DNA of 64,000 nt from Cacajao melanocephalus (Eukaryota > Chordata > Mammalia > Primates > Pitheciidae). The translations under genes and the position numbers were made by a program. Each line of letters begins with the position of its first letter. Position 1 is the first letter of the stretch. The stretch is from contig CAUYLG010050966.1 in NCBI GenBank assembly GCA_963573385.1, positions 62,001 to 126,000 of the forward strand, written 5' to 3'. The notes under the pieces were generated by a model. That model saw only the letters and a list, made by a program, of their open reading frames with translations. It made no database searches and was not told where the DNA came from. Shown in pieces: positions 12,848 through 28,354 of this stretch.

Positions 12848-13460
12848 TTAATACTTTCCTCATAAGAGGTGGGGTTTATGCTCCCTCCTCTTGAAAATGG
12901 GCAAGCATGTTTATCTTTGACTAACAGAGTGAGAAAGATGCCACGTGATTGCCGAGGCTAGGTCATAAAAAATCATGCTATTTTTGCCTTGTTGACACAA
13001 ATCCTCATTTTCAGAGCCTTGAGCTGCCAAGTAAGAAGTGTGAGTACCCTGATTCCACCATGCTGTGTGGAAGCTCAGTATTACCTGGAAAGGTCGGTTG
13101 TGGGTGCATGATCAACTGTCCAAGCTGGGCCAGGCTTTGAGGCATCCTGATGCAGGCATGAGACATATGAGTAAAGACACCTCCAGGTACTTCCAGTGCC
13201 AGCTGTTCAAGTTGCTTCCAGCCATTTAAGTTTCCCTTGCTGAGATTCAGCTCATTGTGATAAGAATGCCATTGTGATAAGACATTCAACCAGGAACAGT
13301 GAGGATTCCTCCTCTCATGTCACAGAGATAAGGAATTCTCACTGTTCCTGACCCAAATTCCTGATTAAAGCGTTGTTGAGCATAACAAAATAGTTGCTGT
13401 TCTATGCTAATTTTAGGGTACTTTGATATAAAACAATAGATAACTAGGCCATTGGTTTGA
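12848..13460 (+). mobile_element. Ancient MaLR/ERVL-type LTR, probable
   Basis: 'ggggtttatgctccctcc', 'gattgccgaggctaggtcat', 'ccaccatgctgtgtggaagc' and 'aaaacaatagataacta' appear in the order of an old mammalian LTR of the MLT1-like group. Highly decayed, so the family name is tentative. Confidence 0.5.
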
Positions 13461-13754
13461 CAAATACCGGACAACCAGTAAAAGTAAATTATGTTGTTTC
13501 AGTCATATGACTCCTACCTGCCACAAAATGTGCTGAACATGGATTGTCGAAAATGGTGCATTCATTTCACCAAGATTCAACCAAATGGTGAACCCAAGTT
13601 TTAAATCACATGGCCTTGGTGCCTTCTTTCAGGGCTGCCACTGGTGAGAGGTTTGGTGTTTCTGGGCCTTTGTTCCTTCCTCTATAACGTGAGTAACTGC
13701 ACTGTGTAGCCTCGTAAGGAGTTCATGATTCTGAGGTTTCAAGCATGAACAGGG

Positions 13755-14040
13755 CGAAGAAAGTATCCTTCCCACACCGGTGTTCGTTGCCCCATTATTC
13801 ACAATAGCCGAAGGAGAAGCAACGCAAACGTCCATTCATAGATGAATAGGTAAGCAAAATGTGGTCTACCCATGCAGTGGAACATCATTCAGCCTTAAAA
13901 AGGAATGAAGTACAGATACCTGCTCCAACTTGGATGGACCTTGAAAACAGTATCCTAACTTAAAGAAGCCAGATGCAAAAGGACAAATATTTTATGTTTC
14001 CACTCATATGATGCACCTAGAATAGGTAAATTCACAGACA
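13755..14040 (+). mobile_element. L1M ORF2 end / 3' UTR fragment
   Basis: 'ttgccccattattcacaata', 'gtggaacatcattcagcc', 'aaaggaatgaagtacagata' and 'atgtttccactcatatgat' follow the old-L1 3' end. Confidence 0.75.
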
Positions 14041-15157
14041 AATGTGGCAATGGCAGTGGCATTGCTTCATGGTCACAAGTGCTGTGTATTTTCCAAAGCC
14101 CATTATTCCATCCTCTGGAAACGGAAGTGGAGAATTATGAATAGTGATTTATTCGTTGTAAGTTAAAAAGTGTCTCATACTCTTTTCTTTCTTCTAACGG
14201 ATGATTCACATCTCGTCTACATCACGACCTATCTTCATGTTTCTCTTTCTGGTGTGAGGTCTTGTGGATTTGCCTAATAGTTATCTAATCCCTGGGCCAA
14301 AGGTCTAAGGTTGGAGGTCCGTGGAACAAATTCAGCTTGCCAACAAAATTGATTTCAACTCACATACTGTTACTGTTATGTTTGAAAACTTGAATTAGCT
14401 GACAACAAAAATTCAGATTTCCAGCTTCGTTCAAAATTTCAAAAATATGGTTTCATTTCTGTATGGCAAGAGGTAGCTGATGTAGAATGGCAGCTGACCA
14501 CTTTAGGTAGGGCACATGAGCTTGAGTTTGCCACAGTCTCCACCATTCCCTATTGCAGCCCTCTCACTGAGGCCAAACGTCCATTGCAGTTTCTCACCTA
14601 TACTTGCAAATCCATTCTGCTCTTTTAAATTGCCTGACCTCCCCTCGCCCCAGGGTCTTAAATCTAGTGTCAGATTCCTGTCCTGGCCGGTGGATCGAAA
14701 GGCCTATGTTCTTAGGTGACACTAAGGACAGGTGGTAACTTCAGGGCCCGTAACTGTTTGAGTTGGCTCAGGAACTAGGATTTGTGGGCCCACAGGAATA
14801 ATGAGCTATTTGCAGTCTTTAAGACTCAGGCTGTGAGACCTCCTCAGACATACTGGTTTTATAACACAATATATGTATACTGGTTGTGTATATGAGTTGA
14901 CAGTGCTTTAAAGCATTAATCACACAAACGTCTGTGGCCAAGGAGTCTCTCGAGTCGTGCTTGGTTTCCTTGTCCACATTGCCACTGGTCATAATTAACG
15001 TCCTCGTCTTATCCCTGGAAAATTGCATCAGTGGTCTTGGTCTTTTTGTCCCATCTCTTTCTTCTCCAGTCCACTGCTTTACTGGAACCAAAGTTAATCT
15101 TACTGGGTTCCAGTAAATTATAATCTGCTCTCTCCTTCACTTGTAAGCCCCTAACTG
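14041..15157. other. Single-copy DNA, no feature seen
   Basis: About 1.1 kb with no family I can name and no convincing exon. Confidence 0.5.
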
Positions 15158-15362
15158 CCCCTAAAGAACGAAGTCCAAGCTCCCTATGAAAGACCGTCCT
15201 CCATCTAACCCTAAACCACTGCTCTGTCCCATCTTCCACACGCCCTGGCTTCCTCCTAGTTCTCCGCAGGCACCACGGCCGGTGCCCAGCGGGGCAGCCT
15301 GCATCATTCAGGCACCTTGGCCTGAAGTGCAGTATGGTGGCCCTCAGGCCTTTGCATTTCAA
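15158..15362 (+). mobile_element. L2 LINE fragment
   Basis: 'gaagtccaagctccctatg' then 'ccctcaggcctttgcatttc' gives two L2 landmarks in the right order and spacing. Weak in between. Confidence 0.5.
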
Positions 15363-15667
15363 AGGTCAATATTTTTATTTAAATGTGGGAAACGTGATGT
15401 TTTTATTAGGCTAAGTAAGAGAGAATGTAAACCGTAATATAGATGATATTATCTATATTCAGCTTGATTTCGTAAGAGAAAAACAGCAACATTCCAAAAG
15501 TAGACAGTACATCATCCCAAACCTAAGTTCCTTTCAATTGGATACATTTAGCTTTTTGGAAAGCTTACTACCTGGCCTTTATTTTTCTCATGTCCCTTCA
15601 GACCAGTGAAAATGTCATCACTAGCATCTGTCCTGGGCTTGCTTTTAAGACCCACTAACCTTCCCAC

Positions 15668-15992
<325 letters not shown>

Positions 15993-16196
15993 CATCTTTT
16001 TTATTCTAGAAAATTCTCGTCCATCCTTCTAGATCAGTTCTTGAGCGAAGTCTTTGCTGACTCTGGAGGCAGAGGTAGTTGCTATCCCTTTGTGTACCTC
16101 CTTGTTACAGCAAAGCATCTTTCGATTTTTGATGGTGATTTCTTGGATACATGGAAGAAGGAATCACTAAAGCCCCTTCAAAATCCTCTTAAACAG

Positions 16197-16559
<363 letters not shown>

Positions 16560-16574
16560 TTAACACATGTCTTC

Positions 16575-16733
16575 GGTCAGGGCGCAGTGGCTCGTGCCTG
16601 TAATCCTAGCACTTTGGGAGGCTGAGGCAGGAGGATCACTTGATGTCAAGAGTTCCAGACCAGCGTGGCCAACATGGTGAAACCTTGTCTCTAGTAAAAA
16701 TACAAAAATTAGCCAGGCATGATGGTGCGTGCC
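16575..16733 (+). mobile_element. Interrupted Alu, left part
   Basis: Left monomer and start of the right monomer up to 'gatggtgcgtgcc', where unrelated DNA begins. The right part resumes at 17169. 'acatgtcttc' precedes it (16565-16574) and 'gcgtgtcttc' follows the other half (17318-17327), which fits one Alu with one TSD. Confidence 0.9.
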
Positions 16734-17168
16734 TGACAGCCACACTCACAGCAGGATGGGTCAAAGTGTCATGGGACAAGTCACAAATGCAGTTGACATA
16801 GCCTGGGTACATCCATTCCACTTGTCATGCACAGAAGGGTCCACTCTGTTCCACCATCAAAGACCCCTGCCTCCAAATTGGGCTTAAGAGTGGGCAGGAC
16901 GCACCTGTGCTTCAGCGGTGCAGCTCCCGTAATGGCTGGACTGCCACATGCTGGGATCTCAGTGAAGCTGCCCAGGTGTCCTAAACATGCTTTAGTCGTC
17001 TTTCTAGAGAAGGTAGAGACTGTGGTTATAGTAACAGGAGAAGTATGAAACGGGAAAGTACCAGGATGTCCCCAAGAACTGAACAGTGGCCTCGTGGACT
17101 ATCACTACTGGCCATCACTACAGAACTTTTATTCACTGTTTCATTGTTTTAAAAACGTGTGTGTGTGC
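16734..17168 (-). repeat. Inverted duplicate of 17534-17970, inserted in an Alu
   Basis: This 435-base arm is the reverse complement of 17534-17970 with about 12 substitutions and one CA-unit difference, roughly 97% identity by eye. It sits exactly between the two halves of an Alu and replaces about 12 bases of it. The other arm has no such interruption around it and is therefore the likely source. Confidence 0.95.
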
Positions 17169-17317
17169 TCCAGAGGCTGAGGCAAGAGAATTGCTTGACC
17201 CCAGGAGGAGGAGGTTGCAGTGAGCAGAGATAGCACCACTGCACTCCAGCCTGGGCAACAGAGCAAGATCCGTCTCAAAAAACAAACAAATAAAAACAAA
17301 CAAACAAAAAACCAAAA
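17169..17317 (+). mobile_element. Interrupted Alu, right part
   Basis: It resumes at 'tccagaggctgaggcaag' and runs to 'gcaagatccgtctc' plus an (AAAC)n-type tail. Completes the Alu that starts at 16575. Confidence 0.9.
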
Positions 17318-17533
17318 GCGTGTCTTCAGCCTTTCTGGGGACACTTCTATATCCTCCCTACCTAAAACTGCACTGGGAGAGAGTTCAGTGAAAGCTACAT
17401 CTGTCCTCAGCCCAAACACCAAGGCACTGAGCCTCAACTATGCCCTAATCCAGCATGACATTGAGCTGTCTACCCGAAGTCTGTGGCCCCAAGTCAGTGA
17501 TGAGGGACTCATAGCAGAAAGATCGAAGGCCTT

Positions 17534-17970
17534 GCACACACACACACATTTTTAAAACAATGAAGCAGTGAATAAAAGTTCTGTAGTGATGGCCAGTAGT
17601 GATAGTCCACGAGGCCACTGTTCAGTTCTTGGGGACATCATGGTACTTTCCCGTTTCATACTTCTCCTGTTACTATAACCACAGTCTCTACCTTCTCTAG
17701 AAAGATGACTAAAGCATGTTTAGGACACCTGGGCAGCTTCACTGAGATCCCAGCATGTGGCAGTCCAGCCATTACGGGAGCTGCACCGCTGAAGCACAGG
17801 TGCGTCCTGCCCGCTCTTAAGCCCAATTAGCAGGCAGGGGTCTTTGACAGTGGAACAGAGTGGACCTTTCTGTGCATGACAAGTGGAATGGATGGACCCA
17901 GGCTATGTCAACTGCATTTGTGACTTGTCCCATGACACTTTGACCCATCTTGCTGTGAGTGTGGCTGTCA
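17534..17970 (+). repeat. Source copy of the 435-base inverted duplication
   Basis: Arm of the inverted pair, separated by 365 bases from the other arm. It carries (CA)7 at its left edge and no recognised repeat family. It ends at 'gtgtggctgtca'. Confidence 0.95.
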
Positions 17971-18345
17971 ATCAGGGTTGAGAGATGAGAGAGAAGTGGG
18001 CAGGCAGCTTCAGGCCCCATGCTGGTGTTGGCCTGGGCACCTGTTGAGTCAATACTCTAACTGCACCCTGGAGTTCCTGGAAGCTGCCCACTGCTCAGCC
18101 AGGCCTGCTTGTGGATGGAACCTCGTGCCAGCTACATTTGGCAAGGAAGCCACGGCTTGGCTAGTGAATATGAAATTCTGGGAAAGGTCAGGCTCTCTGT
18201 GTTCTTTCCTCTCTTGAAAACCATGGGCGCCATTGGGTCCCTTGAGGTTACCGTGTTGCACCTGCTTTTTATCTGTCTGGGCAAGGGCTGCCCAAGGCAT
18301 ACCTTATGACACTGAAGTAAGAGCAGGAGGTTGGGGAGTGTGCAG
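17971..18345. other. Single-copy DNA, no feature seen
   Basis: Mixed composition, no repeat recognised. Confidence 0.5.
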
Positions 18346-18546
18346 GCCGGGGAGTGTGCTGAGGCCTGGGTGTTGGATTCCTCCTTGTTTGTCTCACTGC
18401 TTACAGGATTTTTTTTTTTTTGAGACAAGGTCTCACTGTGCCACCCAGGCTGGAGTGCATGGGTGTGATCATAGCTCACTGCAGCCTCAGACTCCTGACC
18501 TCGAGCAATCCTCCTGCCTCAGCCTCCTAAAGTGCTGGGATTATAG
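18346..18546 (+). repeat. Direct duplication, copy A
   Basis: 'gtgtgctgaggcctg' through a C/T-rich spacer into an antisense Alu monomer. The whole block recurs 874 bases downstream at 19220-19418, about 85% identical by eye, so flank and Alu were duplicated together. Confidence 0.85.
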
Positions 18547-18570
18547 ATGCACACCACCACATCCGGCCTG
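18410..18570 (-). mobile_element. Alu monomer-like, antisense, copy A
   Basis: T-run, 'gagacaaggtctcactgtg', then 'cctcctaaagtgctgggatt' and 'ccaccacatccggcc'. About 160 bases, so FLAM-like or a deleted AluJ. The open frame across it is not a gene. Confidence 0.85.
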
Positions 18571-19095
18571 CACATTTTACAGGATGTTCTCAGAAACCAG
18601 TGTGTCTTCCAGGTGCTTGAGACAAGAAATAGACTTTTTCTCCTTTAAGAATTCATTGTTTCTCCCCTTGGGCTGTTTGTTCAAACTCACGCAGGAGCAG
18701 GAACATTGCTTTCTATTCCCAAAGAAAGGACACGACGATGCCGGTGATATAATGTCAAGAACACAGCGTCTTGGGCTGCGATGCTGAAGGCAGCGTTCGG
18801 GCAGCAGTGACCTGGGGTGACAGAAGTGGCTGTGGGGAGACCCGGGCCTCCCTTCTTGTACGATGGGATTCGGTCTTTCCTCTGCCTCGTCGCTCTTCTT
18901 GTTTTATTTTTGCTTTTGTTTGTTTGGGTAGGAAAAAGGCAGGTTGGGTGAAGAGCAGGATATTTAGTTTTTATCAAGCATCACCTGATTCAAAATGTAG
19001 CCACTGAAAAGAAGCAGTCATTTTTGGCCTGCGTCTCAAGGATAAGACAGTGCGTGGGCGACGGGTGCTGCCCAGGTGGGAGCTGCTCACACGTA
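18571..19095. other. Single-copy DNA between duplicated blocks
   Basis: No repeat family recognised and no coding signal I trust. Confidence 0.5.
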
Positions 19096-19130
19096 ACCCA
19101 GCTGCTTCCTGCAGCTCTGGTCATCCTGCT
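19096..19130 (+). repeat. 35-base direct repeat X, first copy
   Basis: 'acccagctgcttcct' ... 'catcctgct' recurs at 19426-19460 with about four differences. Confidence 0.85.
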
Positions 19131-19194
19131 ACCCTCCGCTGCTCCCACAGAGGCCATCTGTCCCTCTAATACAGCTGCTCACCTAGTCCAGCCA

Positions 19195-19220
19195 CCCGTA
19201 CCTGGCCTTCCAGGTACGGG
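19195..19220. repeat. Short perfect hairpin, 11-base arms
   Basis: 'cccgtacctgg' and its exact reverse complement 'ccaggtacggg' are separated by 4 bases. It lies at the left edge of duplicated block B. Confidence 0.85.
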
Positions 19221-19418
19221 CTGGGGTGTGTGCTGAGGCCTGCGTGCTGGATTAGTCCTTGTGTGTCTCACCGCTTACAGATTTTTTTTTTTTTAATAGA
19301 GCGTCTCACTGTGTCACCCAGGCTGGATTGCAGTGGTGTGATCATAGCTCACTGCAGCCTGGAACTCCTGACCTCAAGCAGTCCTCCTGCCTCAGCCTCC
19401 CAAAGTGCTGGGATTATA
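19220..19418 (+). repeat. Direct duplication, copy B
   Basis: Partner of 18346-18546, with the same flank and the same truncated Alu monomer in the same orientation. Confidence 0.85.
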
Positions 19419-19420
19419 GG
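19281..19420 (-). mobile_element. Alu monomer-like, antisense, copy B
   Basis: T14, then 'gcgtctcactgtgtcaccc' to 'aagtgctgggattatagg'. It ends at the same internal point as copy A and was duplicated with its flank. Confidence 0.85.
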
Positions 19421-19425
19421 CATAC

Positions 19426-19460
19426 ACCCAGCTGCTTCCTACGGCTCTGGCCATCCTGCT
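19426..19460 (+). repeat. 35-base direct repeat X, second copy
   Basis: Second copy of the 19096-19130 block, directly after duplication copy B. Confidence 0.85.
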
Positions 19461-19486
19461 GCTCTCTCCTCTCCCACTCCACTGCC

Positions 19487-19552
19487 AGGGATCTCCCAGC
19501 CCATATAAAAACTCCTACTGGCTTCTAGGGATCTCCAGCCCATATAAAAACT
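19487..19552 (+). repeat. Tandem pair of 26-27-base units with TATA-like core
   Basis: 'agggatctcc(c)agccc' plus 'atataaaaact' occurs at 19487-19513 and 19527-19552, 40 bases apart. Each carries a 'catataaaaa' TATA-like box. Confidence 0.85.
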
Positions 19553-19671
19553 TTTCACTCGCCCTTTTAGCAGGCTCCTTATGCCACTGCCCCCACCTCC
19601 AGTCAAATCACTCTAATTTAATTCTTTACAAGTATCCTCCCTCCTGCACTGCTGGGCTCCACCATGGAGGT
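19541..19671 (+). promoter_or_regulatory. Speculative TATA box, Kozak ATG and splice donor
   Basis: 'catataaaaac' at 19541 is followed 123 bases later by 'ccaccATGGAG' (ATG 19664-19666) running straight into 'GTGAGT' (19670). It looks like a short 5' exon with a start codon and a strong donor. No partner exon is recognised, so this may be coincidence. A, G and C contexts of this kind do occur by chance in 64 kb. Confidence 0.2.
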
Positions 19672-20552
19672 GAGTCGGGGTACATCACCCACAGCTTTCC
19701 AGAGATCCAGGGCCCAGGGCCCGTCCTGCTGCGAGCGAGGCTCCTTTGGCCTTCTTCCTTCCTTGCCTGTGGGGAGTTAGACATTCGTGAACCTTGTGCC
19801 CATATCCCTACATCTGTCCGGGCCTGCTAAGCCCATAAGACATATCTGCATGTTTCACAATCCAAGCTTTCGACAGAATTCCAGTTTTTCCCCTTGGAGC
19901 TTTTGGCAAATGAGGGGTGTGGCTCAATAGCTGCTCCAACGTCCCTTACCTCTCAGGACTATCTCTGTCTCCACATTCCAGCATATCTGGGTCTCAGCTT
20001 TGACACAATCAGACTCTGTTGCTGAAGTTTCTATGTTTATGTGACAAAAGAAACCGTCAGCCCCCTCCTACCCACCTGTTGTAAGAAAGGGCTCCAAAGT
20101 CTTGAAACCACACGCCGGGAAAGGGAAGTTTGACTTTAAAGGGGAATGAGGTCCTTCTGTGATCCCAGCAGCCTCAGGAGGAGAACATTAAAGACTGAAG
20201 GCTCCTGTGCCCAGGGTTGGGGACCCGCTGGCTTCAAGAACAGAACAGGTGCCTGACTAGTGGAGGGACTCCCCAGTGTGGATCTAAATTCTAGTGTCTC
20301 CAGAGAATATCACTAACATTTGTGTTTAGGAGATGTGCTTGTTTTAGTAGATCAGCTAGTGAAAAGCCCAGCCGGCCGGCAGCCCTCCTGGCAGATGGTG
20401 AAAAGGAAACCCCAACTAGGTGATGCTGCCCACCCTGGTCCCCAGAGAGCTGTGTTGCTTCCTCCTGCCGAGGCCTTTGGATCAAGCCACAGCAAGCATC
20501 CCTGGGCACCTGGCCGAAGCTGGAAACTCAGGATAAGAATCAAGGCCCTGAC
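19672..20552. other. Single-copy DNA, no feature seen
   Basis: About 0.9 kb without a recognised repeat, RNA or domain. Confidence 0.5.
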
Positions 20553-21064
<512 letters not shown>

Positions 21065-21495
21065 AATTCTGCCTTATTTTGGCTTTCTAAAAATTGTGGT
21101 AAGGTGTACATAAGAGTTACCATTTTAACCATTTTCAAGTGTACTACCCAGTGGCAGTAAGCACATTCACGGTGTTGTGCAACCATCACCCACTCCATCG
21201 ATCTCCAGAACCTTTTCATCATTCTGAACACAAACTCTGTACCCATTAAGCAATAATTCCCCTTTCCCCCAAAACCCCGCAGCCCCTGGTAACCTCTGCT
21301 CTACTTTCTATCTCTTTGAATTTGATTACTCTAGGAATCTCAGATAAATGGAATCATATAATGTGTTTCCTTTTGTATGTGACTCATTTCACTTAGCATG
21401 TTTTCAAGGCTCAATCATGGTGTAGACTATATCCAAATGGCATTCCTTTCGAAGGTTGAATAGTATTCCATTATATGTAGATGCTACCTAACAGA
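21065..21495 (-). mobile_element. L1M 3' UTR/ORF2 end, antisense
   Basis: Plus strand shows 'aaaaattgtggtaaggtg', 'ttaccattttaaccatttt', 'ttgtgcaaccatcaccc', 'aatggaatcatataatgtg' and 'aatagtattccattata', the reverse of an old L1 3' end. Confidence 0.75.
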
Positions 21496-21545
21496 GAATG
21501 GGCTCGCTGCTATATGTGCATAGAAACCCATACTGGCACTGGCTT

Positions 21546-21897
<352 letters not shown>

Positions 21898-22056
21898 TAG
21901 AGCAGGGCACCCAGGAATATGCTTTCTTTAGGTGTGCTGCAGAGGCTTAGCTACTGACACGATGCTGTCTCCTGTTGCACGTAAAACTAGAAACGACTGA
22001 AACAGTCGACAACACGAGATGGCTGTGGAATCTTCATCCACCCACATGAGCTGCTT

Positions 22057-22221
22057 CTTTTTTTTTTTTTTTTTGAGATGGAGTCTCACTTTGTCGTCCA
22101 GGCTGGAGCGCAGTGGTGTGATCCCGGCTCACCACAACCTCCGCCTCCCAGGTTCAAGCCATTCTCCTGCCTCAGCCTCCTGAGTAGCTGGGTCTACAGG
22201 CGTGCACCGCCACACTCAGCT
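22057..22221 (-). mobile_element. Alu right monomer, antisense, 5' truncated
   Basis: T18 plus 'gagatggagtctcactttg' to 'gcaccgccacactcagct'. Only the tail-side half of the element is present. Confidence 0.9.
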
Positions 22222-22249
22222 TATAGTAGCTTTTACCAATCATGTTCTT

Positions 22250-22590
22250 CAAGGTCTTTCAGTGAGATGGGCAAAAATCTCATGATATAGTATTGAATAC
22301 AAAAAAAAAAAAAACAGATGGCAAAAGACATATATAATGTCATATATTTGTAATAAATCTCTCTCCTGCATATATGTGTGTGTGTGTGTGTGTGTGTACA
22401 TATACATGCAGGAAATTATAGTGCATTGTCACGAGATATATGTATATATATATAAAAGCAAGAAAGAGATGTGTTAAGTAAAATTTGTCTCTGGGAGATG
22501 GGGTGAGGAATAGTTTTTGTCTTTTCTAAATTTTTCATTTTTTTTTACAGTAAGCATACATTATTGGCATAATCAGAGGAAAGCAATATA
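22250..22590 (+). mobile_element. L1M-type 3' UTR fragment with (TG)n
   Basis: It includes A14, TA-rich sequence and (TG)n at 22375-22397, then 'gtctctgggagatggggtg' and 'tttacagtaagcatacatta', a pattern common at the 3' end of old L1s. Family uncertain. Confidence 0.5.
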
Positions 22591-22896
22591 CACATGAAAA
22601 CTGAATATAACAGGTGAGTGTGCATGCGTACATCCAGCCCTATTCCATCTGGCCAGAGATGTCGTGTCATCTTCTTACACTCATCTCTGGGTGGTCACCC
22701 ATGTCAGGACCATGAAGATCCCATGAAAGAGCCAAAAAGAATCCTCAGAAAATATCTACTCCCTAATTGTCTGCATGATCTAGTGACAGGAAGGAAAGGG
22801 AGAAGTCTTGTTACCGTATTAGCAAGAGTGACTGTGCAGACACTGGCAGGGAAAAACTTCCCTATTATGATATTATTTTCAAAAACAGTCTTTTCT

Positions 22897-23218
<322 letters not shown>

Positions 23219-23296
23219 TACAGGCTTTTCTGTGCTTAATCTGTTTTGTAAACGGTCCTCTCTTTGCCCCTTCCCATCCCACAAAAAAAGAAGACA

Positions 23297-23298
<2 letters not shown>

Positions 23299-23329
<31 letters not shown>
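23299..23329. repeat. (TG)n microsatellite
   Basis: About 15 uninterrupted TG units. Likely length-polymorphic. Confidence 0.97.
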
Positions 23330-23330
<1 letters not shown>

Positions 23331-23520
23331 TTACTGGTAATTCTGTTGGTAGGGCTGGGTCCTATTACCTGGCCACAAAGGGGAACCCATTTAAGACCTC
23401 CATCTCTTGTGGTTCCATAGTCTAGGGATGCATAGGAGGGCAGTCAACACACAGTCCAGGAAGGGAATCTCATGCTCCCACTCAGCTACTGGTTCATTTG
23501 GATTAAAAAACAACATGGGA

Positions 23521-24519
<999 letters not shown>

Positions 24520-24700
24520 AATTCCTTAGCCTGGCATGCAAGGCCACCACAAGCCAATGCCAACGAACGTCTGTAGCCTTGGTCCCATTTCTCCACATCA
24601 CCTGTCTTTCCAGTTGAACACTGGTCTTAGGCTCCCCGTGCCTGCTCTGTGGCGTGCCTTCCTCCTCTTTGCACAACTCTTTCCTTTAACCTACGATCAT
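24520..24700 (+). mobile_element. L2 LINE fragment
   Basis: 'aattccttagcctggcatg' followed by 'caaggccacc' and 'cctcctctttgcacaac' are L2 landmarks in order. Confidence 0.5.
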
Positions 24701-24904
24701 CTCCAGAATGATTTTCTTTCACCCACGATGATCTCCAGATGAGGTCCTCTGGGGCCCAAGGGAAGCCCTACCTAGAAGAGAATGTTAGGGCATTCACAAG
24801 GATCTCTTTCACTGATAAGAAAACCAAAGCCCTTTGTGGGGTAACTAATTAGTTTCTCTTCTATTTCTGTATTCTCTTCAGGAGGACAGCACATTGCATC
24901 TCAC

Positions 24905-25220
24905 CTCCTGCAGTTAAGTGTGGCCATATGATTGAATTCTGGCCAGTAGAATGTGAAAGAAAAGAAAGAAGATGATTCACCTCCCAAAGAAGGTGATTCC
25001 CCGCTGCTGTGTCCCTTCTGTCAATTTGATGTGAAAAAAACACAATGGTCATGGAAACCACGTGTTGAAGGTGGGAGGGCTAAAAGATGGAAAGAGACTG
25101 GAGCCCTGAGTCACTACCTGGAGGAAAACCACCCAACCATCAGGAATTTTTATTACACGTTTGGGAGTTTTTGGGTTACAGCAGCTACTTTAACTAAAAC
25201 ACCCCGAGACAAGAGCTATT
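24905..25220 (+). mobile_element. Ancient MaLR-type LTR fragment, probable
   Basis: 'gtgtggccatatgattgaat', 'tctggccagtagaatgtga', 'aagatggaaagagactgga' and 'gggttacagcagctact' match an old mammalian LTR. The 127-codon frame from 24953 lies within this fragment, runs beyond it, and does not look coding. Confidence 0.5.
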
Positions 25221-25254
25221 ATTACACAAATTGGTTAAGTTACCTTTTTGTATG

Positions 25255-25400
25255 TTTGGATCCTCTCTCTTCGATTAGACTGCAAGTTCCTTTGAAACAC
25301 ATCTATTTAAAATTCTTTTATCCCCAGAGAGCCTAGCAAAGAGTATGCACAGAGTGAGCCTTCAGCAAATGCTGAGTAAATAAACTCCTAATGAATGAAA
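25255..25400 (+). mobile_element. L2 LINE 3' tip
   Basis: 'gattagactgcaagttcct', 'gagcctagcaaagagtatg' and 'aatgctgagtaaataaact' give the L2 3' end. Confidence 0.55.
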
Positions 25401-25669
25401 CTGGGTCTCTGAAGTTTGTTCTGAACAGCGCTCAGTATAGGCTTTTGTGCTGTTGGTCACTTTTCATAAAGATTCTTGCTGTTAAGGAACTTGACGTCCA
25501 TTGTACTCATAGACAGCAGAATTCCAGGAGAAACAAATAGAAGAGATATGTCCAAAAATCCATTTAAAATTTCACTGAGAGATATTTATCCCTTTAATCC
25601 TGGAAGTTGTTGCATGTAACGGAAGGTTCAGTAGAATGAAAACAGGACTGTGAGCTGGAAGGAGACTTG

Positions 25670-25745
25670 GGGTCTCTCAGCCGACTTTGCCACAAATTGT
25701 GTTACCTTCAATTTCTGTGTCTGTAAAATGAAGTCAGTGGTCTGC
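25670..25745 (-). mobile_element. MIR fragment, antisense
   Basis: 'gactttgccacaaattgtgt' then 'tgtgtctgtaaaatgaag' is the reverse of the MIR core. Confidence 0.5.
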
Positions 25746-27982
<2,237 letters not shown>

Positions 27983-28354
27983 TGGTATGAAGTGACATTA
28001 AATGTGATAGATGGAGAAGGCCCGTCACTGGCCGTGATCCATGGTGCCATTAATTTAGGAGAAAGACTCTGCAAAATAAAAGAGATTGTGCTGGGACGTT
28101 TTTTGAAGCATCTTTAAAGCAAGTGTGCCATGAATACAGACTTACGCACTCTGAGAACATATTCCCTTTCTGTCTTGTGATTCTCTACAGGAAAATTAGA
28201 CTTAGATTAGGCAGGTTTTGAATGATGCTGTTCTTCAGGAATGCAGTTACCTTTAAACTGTTTTCATGTGAATATAGTGCATGTGCTACCTAGATTGTAA
28301 TCTCCTCAGAAGGAAGCAGAAACCATCTGTTGTTGTTACATCCTGAACTCCAGT

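Noticed and set aside
18233..18787. 184-codon open frame, the longest in the window
   Set aside because: Its middle is translated antisense Alu, and the ends are single-copy DNA with no domain.
24953..25336. 127-codon frame
   Set aside because: Covers an ancient LTR-type repeat, an L2 tip and their spacer.
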